From Bacillota bacterium (GTDB taxonomy: Bacteria; Bacillota; Clostridia; Christensenellales; SZUA-584): 64,000 nucleotides of DNA. The stretch's first letter is position 1; the number at the start of each line of letters is the position of its first letter. Below the pieces are notes generated by a model, which had not been told where the DNA came from, made no database searches, and was given only the letters and a program-made list of their open reading frames with translations. Of this stretch, positions 50,992 to 58,762 are shown one piece after another. Where the stretch lies: the NCBI GenBank assembly GCA_023436115.1, contig JAEZKQ010000030.1, forward strand, positions 186,001 through 250,000, in the 5' to 3' direction. Position numbers and translations under genes: made by a program.

Positions 50992-51752
50992 ATCTGCCGA
51001 ATTCTCCTTCCAGCGGCAAAACCAAACGCGAGCGAGACGATAAACGACAGCTCCAGCAGAAGCAGGATCACTCCGAAAATGCCCATCACCCAAAAATCCG
51101 AAGGATTGAGCCATTCTTTTGGATACAGTACATACAGGGCGTCAAAGTACCGCTCGTTTAAGATGATGAGCACGTAGTACAGAATAAATGGCGATGCATA
51201 CGCCATATACTTGCTGTTGGTCAGCGTAGCGAAGGTCATGCCGAGTACCGACCAGAACGCGCCGGAACAAAAGAACAGCAGCGAGCGAGTCAAAAGTTCT
51301 GCGAAATACGGCTGCGCCATTTCACCCTCCGCGAGCGCGGCTTCCATCGGTGTAAACGCCAATGCCGATATGCCATAGGCGAGCAGTATCCCGACTACCA
51401 GCGTCAGCCCGCCCGATAGGGCGCAGGCGGCGAGCTTGCCGAAAATGTAATCTTTAACCGTGGTGCGGTGCAGATACTGCTTGATAAAGCCGCTTTTGAT
51501 GTCGTCTACAAAGGAAGCGGTATAAGGCAGGGCGCAGAGAATAGGCAGTGCCAGCGTCATGCCTTCTGCGGACAGCGCCGAGAGAACCAGCGTCGCGTGG
51601 AAACCGTTCGCTTGCAGTGCGTCCGCGCGGAACGCCCCAATGATGCTTTCCGTGGAGGAAAGGAAAACGACCAGCACAATACCGATCACGCCGATGAAAA
51701 AGCCACGGCTGAGAATGGCTTGCTTGATATTTGAAGCGATTGTGCTTTTCAT
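50988..51752 (-). CDS. ABC-2-type permease, first gene of the operon
   Basis: A 254-residue membrane protein with six hydrophobic segments (IGVIGIVLVVFLSS, GGLTLVVGILLAYGISA, FGVILLLLELSFIV). CAGGAGGAACG precedes the start. The pair of permeases with one ATPase is the LanFEG-like layout used for peptide-antibiotic export or immunity. Its promoter region carries a TTACA-N6-TTACA repeat. Confidence 0.82.
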   Translation of the reverse strand: MKSTIASNIKQAILSRGFFIGVIGIVLVVFLSSTESIIGAFRADALQANGFHATLVLSALSAEGMTLALPILCALPYTASFVDDIKSGFIKQYLHRTTVKDYIFGKLAACALSGGLTLVVGILLAYGISALAFTPMEAALAEGEMAQPYFAELLTRSLLFFCSGAFWSVLGMTFATLTNSKYMAYASPFILYYVLIILNERYFDALYVLYPKEWLNPSDFWVMGIFGVILLLLELSFIVSLAFGFAAGRRIRQI

Positions 51753-51813
51753 ACGCCGTTCCTCCTGTTACACATATCGTAGTCTGTGACTGCACAACAA
51801 GTATTCATCAAAA

Positions 51814-51829
51814 TGTAAGCAACTTGTAA
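51814..51829. promoter_or_regulatory. TGTAA-N6-TGTAA direct repeat upstream of the ABC operon
   Basis: TGTAAGCAACTTGTAA on the plus strand (minus TTACAAGTTGCTTACA), two half-sites with an 11-bp period, 62-77 bases upstream of the first permease. This is the geometry of OmpR/PhoB-type response-regulator boxes. The same 5-6-5 pattern lies at 58598-58613. Confidence 0.5.
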
Positions 51830-51850
51830 TTTGGGCTGCTTTTTGGGGCA

Positions 51851-51896
51851 AAAGAAAAGCAGGCAAGGACATTTTCCATACGCTCTCATGCCTGCT
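51851..51896 (-). terminator. Terminator of the BlaI-BlaR1-like operon
   Basis: On the minus strand AGCAGGCA (51889-51896) and TGCCTGCT (51858-51865) form a perfect 8-bp stem followed by TTTCTTTTG. Confidence 0.82.
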
Positions 51897-51909
51897 TGTT
51901 ATGACAAAA

Positions 51910-54324
51910 TCAATAACCTAATCCCCGGTCGATGACGCTGCCATCAATGGCATTAAGCGTCAGGAGCGATATTTTTGTACTATCAGAGGAGCCATAGTCA
52001 CCTAAAAAATCCCATACCGGCAGGTAGTAATATTCACTGGTTGAGTCCTTCTTGGCAACCCGCATCATTCCAAGAGTCACGCGGTTGATGCTAACCTCTA
52101 ATAAATCCCTATATCCTCGCCCTATAAGGTCTTCTTCAGTAAATAAACGCGGTAATTGTGCAGACGCAATACCCTTTATCTCATCATATGATAACAATGC
52201 GACATTACTGTTAATGGTTTCTCCGATTTCAGGCGGGTTTTCCCACTTAAAACCGATAATGCCGGTATCGTCTATCATAAACTCGATTTCTTCCGGGTTC
52301 CACGGTTCACGGTATTCTGCACCATCCACACCAAACGCCATAGTTCCGGTGTGTTCGGTTATCGTATGGCAGGGTATACCGCCAATCATTCGCTCAAGCG
52401 TGATCATATAACAATCTTTTTCCGCGCCGGCAGTTCCCCAATGGACAGATAATACCGAAACATCCTCCATACCCAGGCTTCTCATAAAATCAATTGCTGT
52501 TTGCTGCGCCTCCACGACGGTTATGTCCAAAGTTAATGACTTTTCCGCTTGTAGTTCGCCAGTATCGGAATAAACATTGCCATGCCAGTTACGATATTCA
52601 ATCAAACTGATATTAGACTCTGAATTGCTGTAAGCATTAAAAGTCGCGGGGATATCCTGCCCGTCCTGTGCGTAGAACCCTAATGCGCCGGTTTCTTCAC
52701 TCCGAGTCAACTTGATCTCGTTGATCTTCTCCGCCGTATCCGGCGTATCGTTATACTCTTGTTCAACTTTTTCCAACTTCTCCTCATAGAATTCGATAGT
52801 GCCTTCAACATCATCCGCTTTTTCACCTGCGCCCGATCCCATATGTAATTCTGAGTATGTTCCGTCTCTTTTTAAGCTTTCTATATCCGCTCTTAATGAA
52901 ATAATGTATCTTTCGAGCTCGCTTTTATCCACAGTATATTGATAAAGCTGTTGATTTCCATATAGTGCTTCCACAGCCTTAACGATTTCTTCATCGTTGA
53001 AATAGTGCGGTTTAACGGACACTACGGAAGCATTTGTAACATTCGGCACTTCAACAGGCGCGTCAACCAATATTTTGACTTCTTTATCTGCGCTCTGAAG
53101 TTCCTCAGTCCAACGCTCATCATACTCAATGGTCGTTCCGGGCAGTGCTTCAGTATGAATGGCTGATTCTAACGTATCATCGTTTTTACCTATGACGGCT
53201 TCACTTTCCGGCGTGGGCTGGCAGGCCGTCGTGAAGCAGACCACCAGCATCATCATGGCTAGTGCAAGCGAGACTACCACTGTCGACCTGGATTTCTTTT
53301 GGGGAGCCACCATCTTGAGGATTCGCTCTTTCAGATTCGATTTGCTTTCGCATAGGGATGTTACAAGCGCAGGTATGCTACGCTGCTTCATAAAGCGCGT
53401 GGCCATCAGCAGCGATTCGCAGTATTTAGCCTCTTGTCCTGTTTTCATCAGAGAAAGCACCCGCTGGTCACAGGCAAATTCCATATCCTTTCTGATCATT
53501 CTGAGGCTTAACCACACAAGGGGATTGAACCAGTGCAGCGCCTTCGCCAGCACGTACACATAGCTTTTCAGAATGTCGTTGCGTTTAATATGGCACACCT
53601 CGTGCAGCAGGATGGCCTCCAGATGCTCCCGGCCGAGTTCCTCTGTCATGCGTGCGGGCAGCAAAATGTGGGGATGCCACACACCAAAGGCCAGCGGCAT
53701 CTGGATGGTGGAGCAGGCCGAAACACGGATGTTCCGCCGCAAGCGATTGACTCTCCTGTGCGCAGCAACAATACCGAGTATTTCGGCATCATCCAATGGC
53801 TGGCTGCTCCTTCGTATGCGAAGGCCGAAGGTGATGCTTTCCTTAAGGACGGACGCCAATACGATGGTGCCGCCGATCAACCAGGCGATGGTGGCGACCA
53901 GCCATAGATCAAGGGATTTAACAAATGCCAACGCCTGCTCATAAAAGGCAACCGTCTGCGGCTCGCCGGCAGCGGAATGATTATGGCTGGAGTCTGCCGA
54001 AGATGATGCAGCCTTACTGTCAGTCAGCGTATGATTAGCCGTATTATTCTCATAGAAACTGGTGGCGTCGTTTTGAGACACAGGTTGCTCGGCTGTTTGC
54101 CGCATTTCCACCGAGGCAGGGAACAGCGCGTCTATATGTGCCGGGCTTTCCAGCATCCCCGGCAGGCACAGGCGGGCAATCACCAGCAGCCAGAGAAAAG
54201 AGACAACCTTGATGTTGATCCGATCCTTTGCGATTTTTCTGATCAGCAGCACGACGACGATCATGGCCGAAGCAAAGAGGGATACCTCCAAAATGCCCTG
54301 GAAAAAGGTTATCAAGCCGTTCAT
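51910..54324 (-). CDS. BlaR1-like M56 metallopeptidase fused to a DUF6034-type domain
   Basis: An 804-residue membrane protein. Residues 1-360 are a BlaR1/MecR1 unit: TMs near 10-28, 38-55, 138-160 and 347-366 and zinc site HEVCH (241-245) with Glu282 in EFACDQ. After the last TM comes TTACQPTPE (368-374), and residues 370-804 match the DUF6034-type lipoproteins of this island, ending LLTLNAIDGSVIDRGLGY. The penicillin-binding sensor of BlaR1 is absent, so DUF6034 appears to be the sensing part. It would cleave BlaI when triggered. Its gene is 2 bases from blaI, and a terminator follows. Confidence 0.85.
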   Translation of the reverse strand: MNGLITFFQGILEVSLFASAMIVVVLLIRKIAKDRINIKVVSFLWLLVIARLCLPGMLESPAHIDALFPASVEMRQTAEQPVSQNDATSFYENNTANHTLTDSKAASSSADSSHNHSAAGEPQTVAFYEQALAFVKSLDLWLVATIAWLIGGTIVLASVLKESITFGLRIRRSSQPLDDAEILGIVAAHRRVNRLRRNIRVSACSTIQMPLAFGVWHPHILLPARMTEELGREHLEAILLHEVCHIKRNDILKSYVYVLAKALHWFNPLVWLSLRMIRKDMEFACDQRVLSLMKTGQEAKYCESLLMATRFMKQRSIPALVTSLCESKSNLKERILKMVAPQKKSRSTVVVSLALAMMMLVVCFTTACQPTPESEAVIGKNDDTLESAIHTEALPGTTIEYDERWTEELQSADKEVKILVDAPVEVPNVTNASVVSVKPHYFNDEEIVKAVEALYGNQQLYQYTVDKSELERYIISLRADIESLKRDGTYSELHMGSGAGEKADDVEGTIEFYEEKLEKVEQEYNDTPDTAEKINEIKLTRSEETGALGFYAQDGQDIPATFNAYSNSESNISLIEYRNWHGNVYSDTGELQAEKSLTLDITVVEAQQTAIDFMRSLGMEDVSVLSVHWGTAGAEKDCYMITLERMIGGIPCHTITEHTGTMAFGVDGAEYREPWNPEEIEFMIDDTGIIGFKWENPPEIGETINSNVALLSYDEIKGIASAQLPRLFTEEDLIGRGYRDLLEVSINRVTLGMMRVAKKDSTSEYYYLPVWDFLGDYGSSDSTKISLLTLNAIDGSVIDRGLGY

Positions 54325-54326
54325 GA

Positions 54327-54719
54327 TTATTCCTCCTTCCGCGCGTGCCGCCTGAGGATCGCTTCGAGCTCACTGAGTTCCTGATCGCTCACGCTTTCAT
54401 CTTCCAGCAGCCCGGCCACCAATTGCGGCAGGCGACCGCTGTAATACCGCTGCAAATGACCTTTGGTCTGGCTGGCGATATAATCCTCTCGGGAGACGGT
54501 GGCGCAGTACCAATAGAGCCTTTCGTTATGCTCGTCCCGATCTGCCGCGGCAACTCCTTTGGCGATCAGCCGCTTGAGAAAGGTGCGCACCGTCTCATTG
54601 GCCCAACCCTTGCTCTCTTTGAGTTCATCCGCTATCGCTGAGCTTTTCGCTTTGCCGTCCCGCCACAGTATTTCCATGACCAGCCATTCGTTATCGGATA
54701 TCGTTTCATATTGCTTCAT
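54327..54719 (-). CDS. BlaI/MecI/CopY-family repressor
   Basis: A 130-residue winged-helix repressor: ISDNEWLVMEILWRDGKAKSS, NETVRTFLKRLIAKG recognition helix and the C-terminal dimerisation helix (LPQLVAGLLEDESVSDQELSEL). Such repressors are inactivated by cleavage by the partner M56 peptidase, encoded 2 bases downstream. Two matching half-dyads over its own promoter point to autoregulation. Confidence 0.9.
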   Translation of the reverse strand: MKQYETISDNEWLVMEILWRDGKAKSSAIADELKESKGWANETVRTFLKRLIAKGVAAADRDEHNERLYWYCATVSREDYIASQTKGHLQRYYSGRLPQLVAGLLEDESVSDQELSELEAILRRHARKEE

Positions 54720-54737
54720 GCCGTATTCTCCTTTGGC

Positions 54738-54786
54738 TACGCATTGTAACTATTATTAGGTTACGCCTTGTAGCCTTATTTGTCAA
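54738..54786 (-). promoter_or_regulatory. BlaI promoter with two operators
   Basis: On the minus strand TTGACA (54781-54786) and TAACCT (54758-54763) are 17 bases apart. TACAAGGCGTA (54762-54772) and TACAATGCGTA (54738-54748), identical in 10 of 11 bases and 24 bp centre to centre, cover the -10 box and the start region; together they are also part of a longer dyad (GGCTAC...GTAGCC). TACA-type cores fit BlaI-family operators. Confidence 0.7.
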
Positions 54787-54834
54787 GAGGATTTTAATAA
54801 ATTCGTAATATTTACATATTGGAGCGACGGCAAA

Positions 54835-54876
54835 TTAAAAAGCAGGCATGGGCATTTCATGCGGCCACGCCTGCTT
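54835..54876 (-). terminator. Terminator of DUF6034 module 1
   Basis: On the minus strand AGCAGGC (54869-54875) pairs with GCCTGCT (54841-54847) around a GC-rich inner stem and is followed by TTTTTAATTT. Confidence 0.75.
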
Positions 54877-54894
54877 ATCTATCTGCTTATTTGT

Positions 54895-56352
54895 TTAATA
54901 GCCTTTTGTCGGATCGATGATGCTGCCGTCGATGGCATTGATGATGAGCACAGGGAATTTAGTGAAGGGAGATTTGGTGTCGATACCCCACCCATACGAT
55001 ATAAAGTTCTCATGTTCCTGTTTCACATTCCCGTAAAAAACCCAGGCCGGCGTATAGATGCCGTTTCTGCCAGAGGCGTTCTGTTCACGGACGCGAACGA
55101 GCGAGAGCGCAATGCCGTCTATGTCGATGCTCACATTAGTTAAGTCCGGCGGCCATTGTTCACTTGCGCCATATGTCGTCACTATCATCGTCTCAAAAAT
55201 CTCTCGAGCTTCTTCAAAGTTTATTACGCCCGTATCCTCGTTGATGATTTCGCCTGTCGTTGTATGAGATGCCCAGTCGATATATAATATCCCGTTATCA
55301 TTCACCCAAAACATGATTCTTTCGTACATCCACGGAAGTGAATTTTCGTCTCCGCCGCTGCAAAGGTAGGACATGTTGCCTACGGGAGAATCTCCCACAG
55401 CTCTGACGTAGCTAAATTGATAGGCATAGTTTTCCGGGCCATGGGCATGACCTTCTGTTGTCTGTTCGTCGTCAATCAAATACGCATCACTCAAAACAAC
55501 GTCCGTAATGTTGCCTGCGTCGAAGAAGCCATCGCAGAGCGCCTTTGCATCTTCATACGTAATGGTCAGCTTGCCTTCCGTGGCGGCCTGCCAATTGGCT
55601 TCATCAATTCTCACGGCATTCATCTCAGATAACTGACTGTTGGGTTCATCCCGTGAGAATATAAGATAATTTTCCCAACTTCCATTTTCATCAAGCGGTA
55701 CACAAACAGTGATGTGCTTATCCTCCGTGCTTGCGTCAAGCTTCAATATCTCTTCCCCCGCATACTTATCTCCCCCGGTCGTCTCAATCGTCATTGTTCC
55801 ATCCGAGATTTGTGTATCAAGCTCCGGGGCTGTTTCGGGCGCGGATTCATATTGCTCTTCCAGCGCTTCGATTTCCTCTTCAAGCTCCTCTTCGGTAAAC
55901 ATCGTGTGTTCTTCCACCGTTCCCTCGGCAAGATACTGCCTATACGTCAATATCAGTTCCTGAATCTCATCCTTCGTCATCACATTGGGCACGTTACCAC
56001 CCGTCACCGGCTGTTCATCGGGGAAAAGGTAGTTGTAGAAGCCTGTCACTTGCTCCTGGGTAAAGCCAGCCTCAGAGACTCTTGCCGTGGGTATCTTTCC
56101 CGATTCAGGAACGGTCACGGGTGCATCCACGTTTATGATAAGCCTTCCGTCTGCAGCGCTCGTTGAATAGGTATAGTTACCGTCAGGCACTTTAAGCTCG
56201 GAAACCTTTGTTCCCGCTGATGGGTCTGCAGCCTGTTCCACCATGCGTTCCGTATCCTTTTTGACGACAAACTCCTCATCCGGCGTAGCCTGGCACGCTG
56301 TAAGAGCAAGCAACATTATTGCCGCTAATATCAAAGTGATCGTTCTTTTCAT
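54895..56352 (-). CDS. DUF6034-type lipoprotein, module 1
   Basis: About 485 residues from the ATG at 56352 after AAGAGG; the longer frame from 56391 lacks a ribosome site. Signal peptide and lipobox LLALTAC (Cys anchors it to the outer membrane face), then CQATPDEEFVVKKD, a helical/acidic segment, and the C-terminal beta-rich region with VREQNASGRNGIYTPAWVF and NAIDGSIIDPTKGY. Function unknown; the last gene of the regulator-kinase-lipoprotein operon, so it may be a ligand-binding accessory of the kinase or its main output. Confidence 0.85.
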   Translation of the reverse strand: MKRTITLILAAIMLLALTACQATPDEEFVVKKDTERMVEQAADPSAGTKVSELKVPDGNYTYSTSAADGRLIINVDAPVTVPESGKIPTARVSEAGFTQEQVTGFYNYLFPDEQPVTGGNVPNVMTKDEIQELILTYRQYLAEGTVEEHTMFTEEELEEEIEALEEQYESAPETAPELDTQISDGTMTIETTGGDKYAGEEILKLDASTEDKHITVCVPLDENGSWENYLIFSRDEPNSQLSEMNAVRIDEANWQAATEGKLTITYEDAKALCDGFFDAGNITDVVLSDAYLIDDEQTTEGHAHGPENYAYQFSYVRAVGDSPVGNMSYLCSGGDENSLPWMYERIMFWVNDNGILYIDWASHTTTGEIINEDTGVINFEEAREIFETMIVTTYGASEQWPPDLTNVSIDIDGIALSLVRVREQNASGRNGIYTPAWVFYGNVKQEHENFISYGWGIDTKSPFTKFPVLIINAIDGSIIDPTKGY

Positions 56353-56424
56353 GATCAAAGCCTCTTTCTTTTGATACAGACATTGTCCCATATCCGGCGG
56401 GAAAAGTTGTCAGAAAGATGTAAT

Positions 56425-57840
56425 CTATTTGTCAATATTGCCGAGAGAAAACACGATTTTTACAGTCGTTCCCTCGCCGAGCGTGCTGATAATACTGAGC
56501 TTTGCGTCGTGCGCCTTCGCTATGCGTTCAACAAGCGCAAGCCCCAAGCCGCTGCCGCCAGTCTTTTTGCTTCTTGAGCGGTCAACCATGTAGAACGGCT
56601 GGATAATCCGCTCTATTTCTTCCTTTGGTATGCCTCTGCCGTGATCTTCGACTTCGATGATGTTATCGTAGGCGCGAAGTTCAATGATAGAACCCCTTTC
56701 GCTTGCCTTTATCGCGTTATCAACAAGATTCGCAAGCGCGGCACGCATCAGGTCAAAATCCACCGGCAGCGTATCCATTTTGCAGTCGATGGCGAGCGTG
56801 ATATTCTTTTCATCAAGCGCATCCATGACGGTTTCTTCTACAGCCGCAAGCAGTTCCCGGACGTTTTCCGGCTTTACATCAACGCGCCCCTGCAACATGA
56901 CCAGCGCTGTGAGCTTGCCTGAGAGCTTTTCCAGCCAGGCGCACTGATTATATATGCGCTCAAGCGAGCGTTTTTTATCATCCTCAGAAATATCCCGCAC
57001 AAGAAGCGTTTCCGCTCTTGCCATGACCGAGGTGACCGGGGTCTTCATCTCATGCGAAAGCGCGTTGATAAACGTCTGCTGGCGTTCCGCCGTTTCGTTT
57101 AGCGCGGCAATTTTTTCGAAGATTGCTTCCGCCATCCTGTTGAACCGCTCCGCAAGAGAGGCTATTTCATCATGTCCTTTGACAGGAATACGGCTCTCAT
57201 AGTTGCCGTCTGAAATTTCTGCCGCCCCTTTTTCCAGCTCGCGTACAGGCAATAAGGAACGGCGCACAAGCAGGAACACCAACAATGCTGCCGCAATGAT
57301 CACGGCCGCCCCCGCGAGGGCGCATTTTATTCCGAGACCATTTACATCGTCCATCGTGCTTGTCACATTACGCACCAACGAAAGAGTATATTCCTTCTGC
57401 TCGTCAATATTGAAGTTGGTGGACGCAATAAAATAATACTGATCGCCGATATGACATATCGAATGACGTAGCGTGTTTACCACATAATCGATATCCGTGC
57501 TGGTAACCCTATGCGCGTTAAGCGCTCTAACAGCGTCGATGCCTGTGTTGTTACTGATTATAGCGCCGCCCTCTTGGAGCACGAATTCGTCACTTTCATG
57601 GATAGTGTAAAACCGAAAGCGCAAATAGCTGTACGATAAACGATCTGACATATTCAAGCTCTCGTAAAGCATTGAATTTTGAAAGCTCTTACAGAATTCC
57701 TCGAAATCAGCAGTTCCTGAAACAGTGATATCATTTATCGCATTTTGTTTTGTAAATGTAATGACGAGAAATGTGCTGATGAAGACGGCAAGAATGACGA
57801 TGACTGTCGCGGTGAGGGTGAGTTTTGTCCGCAATCTCAT
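56425..57840 (-). CDS. Sensor histidine kinase, module 1
   Basis: About 471 residues from the ATG at 57840, 9 bases after GGAGGTG. TM1 (about 10-32), an extracytoplasmic loop of about 130 residues, TM2 (about 165-190), HAMP, H-box NALSHEMKTPVTSVM with the phospho-His near 260, N-box NLVDNAIKAS, G-boxes DHGRGIP and GGSGLGLALV. It should phosphorylate the response regulator just upstream (4 bases between stop and start), with the DUF6034 lipoprotein downstream. Confidence 0.9.
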   Translation of the reverse strand: MRLRTKLTLTATVIVILAVFISTFLVITFTKQNAINDITVSGTADFEEFCKSFQNSMLYESLNMSDRLSYSYLRFRFYTIHESDEFVLQEGGAIISNNTGIDAVRALNAHRVTSTDIDYVVNTLRHSICHIGDQYYFIASTNFNIDEQKEYTLSLVRNVTSTMDDVNGLGIKCALAGAAVIIAAALLVFLLVRRSLLPVRELEKGAAEISDGNYESRIPVKGHDEIASLAERFNRMAEAIFEKIAALNETAERQQTFINALSHEMKTPVTSVMARAETLLVRDISEDDKKRSLERIYNQCAWLEKLSGKLTALVMLQGRVDVKPENVRELLAAVEETVMDALDEKNITLAIDCKMDTLPVDFDLMRAALANLVDNAIKASERGSIIELRAYDNIIEVEDHGRGIPKEEIERIIQPFYMVDRSRSKKTGGSGLGLALVERIAKAHDAKLSIISTLGEGTTVKIVFSLGNIDK

Positions 57841-57844
57841 GGCG

Positions 57845-58510
57845 CTAATCCACCTCCAGACGGTATCCGATCTTGGGTATAGAGATGATCGCGTCCGCAA
57901 GGCCGAGTTTGCGTCGCAGACTGGATATATGCGTGTCTACTGTGCGCGTTTCGCCCATATATTCAAATCCCCAAATCTCCGAAAGCAGGCGGTCGCGGCT
58001 TAAAGTGCAGTTTTTATGCCGGATGAGAGCGAACAAAAGATCGTATTCGATAGGCTGCAAATTAACTGTCTCGCTGCCTTTTTTTATCGTGCGCGTTTCC
58101 ACGTCTATCACAATATCACGGCAACGCAGTATTTTATTTAATTTACCAGTACGCTCCAGTATCTTTTCAATGCGCACAAGCAGTTCCAGCACCTCAAACG
58201 GTTTTACAAGGTAATCCTCCGCGCCGTCCCGCAGCCCCTTGATCTTTGAGCCAACGTCCGCCTTTGCGGTCAGGTACAAAACTGGAATATCATATTTACG
58301 CATATGTTCCATAAGCTCAAAGCCGTCAAGCCCCGGCAGCATAATATCGAGAACAGCCAAGTCAAAGGCGTGATCATCCCTCAGATACTCCGCGGCTTTT
58401 GCGCCATCATCTATTGCTATGTATTCATACCCGGAGTATTGCAGATTCATCGCAATGATCTCAGATATATCACTATCGTCTTCCACGACAAGAAGCCTGT
58501 TCTTTGCCAC
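57845..58510 (-). CDS. OmpR-family response regulator, module 1
   Basis: About 221 residues from the GTG at 58510, 5 bases after GGAGGG. Receiver with VVEDDSD, phospho-acceptor Asp in AVLDIMLPGLDG, Lys in YLVKPF; then a winged-helix DNA-binding domain with YMGETRTVDTHISSLRRKL. First gene of the module. TGTAA-N6-TGTAA lies about 90 bases upstream, so it may bind its own promoter and the ABC promoter. Confidence 0.92.
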   Translation of the reverse strand: MAKNRLLVVEDDSDISEIIAMNLQYSGYEYIAIDDGAKAAEYLRDDHAFDLAVLDIMLPGLDGFELMEHMRKYDIPVLYLTAKADVGSKIKGLRDGAEDYLVKPFEVLELLVRIEKILERTGKLNKILRCRDIVIDVETRTIKKGSETVNLQPIEYDLLFALIRHKNCTLSRDRLLSEIWGFEYMGETRTVDTHISSLRRKLGLADAIISIPKIGYRLEVD

Positions 58511-58597
58511 ATTAGCCCTCCCTTCACAAAAATACATAAATCCAAGATCATTGTACCACATGCAAATGGCAAGCCAAGTTTGCAGGCGACGTATTCG

Positions 58598-58613
58598 TGT
58601 AATTTAGTTGTAA
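58598..58613. promoter_or_regulatory. TGTAA-N6-TGTAA direct repeat upstream of regulator 1
   Basis: TGTAATTTAGTTGTAA (minus TTACAACTAAATTACA), same pattern and 11-bp period as at 51814-51829, 88-103 bases upstream of the regulator start. No such site was found upstream of regulator 2. Confidence 0.5.
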
Positions 58614-58705
58614 ACATTATCCTCGGATATATTAATTCATGGATGGTAGCAGAGCAGAGAATATAGAAAATATCAAACCTATGGATTGAACCTGAATCGG
58701 ATAAC

Positions 58706-58737
58706 AAAAAGCAGGCGTTCATTTATGGAACACCTGC
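58706..58737 (-). terminator. Terminator of DUF6034 module 2
   Basis: On the minus strand GCAGGTGTTC (58728-58737) pairs with GAACGCCTGC (58711-58720) with one G-T pair, then TTTTTG. Same core word as the other module terminators. Confidence 0.8.
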
Positions 58738-58762
58738 CTTTGAGAGGCTCTATTATATCAGC

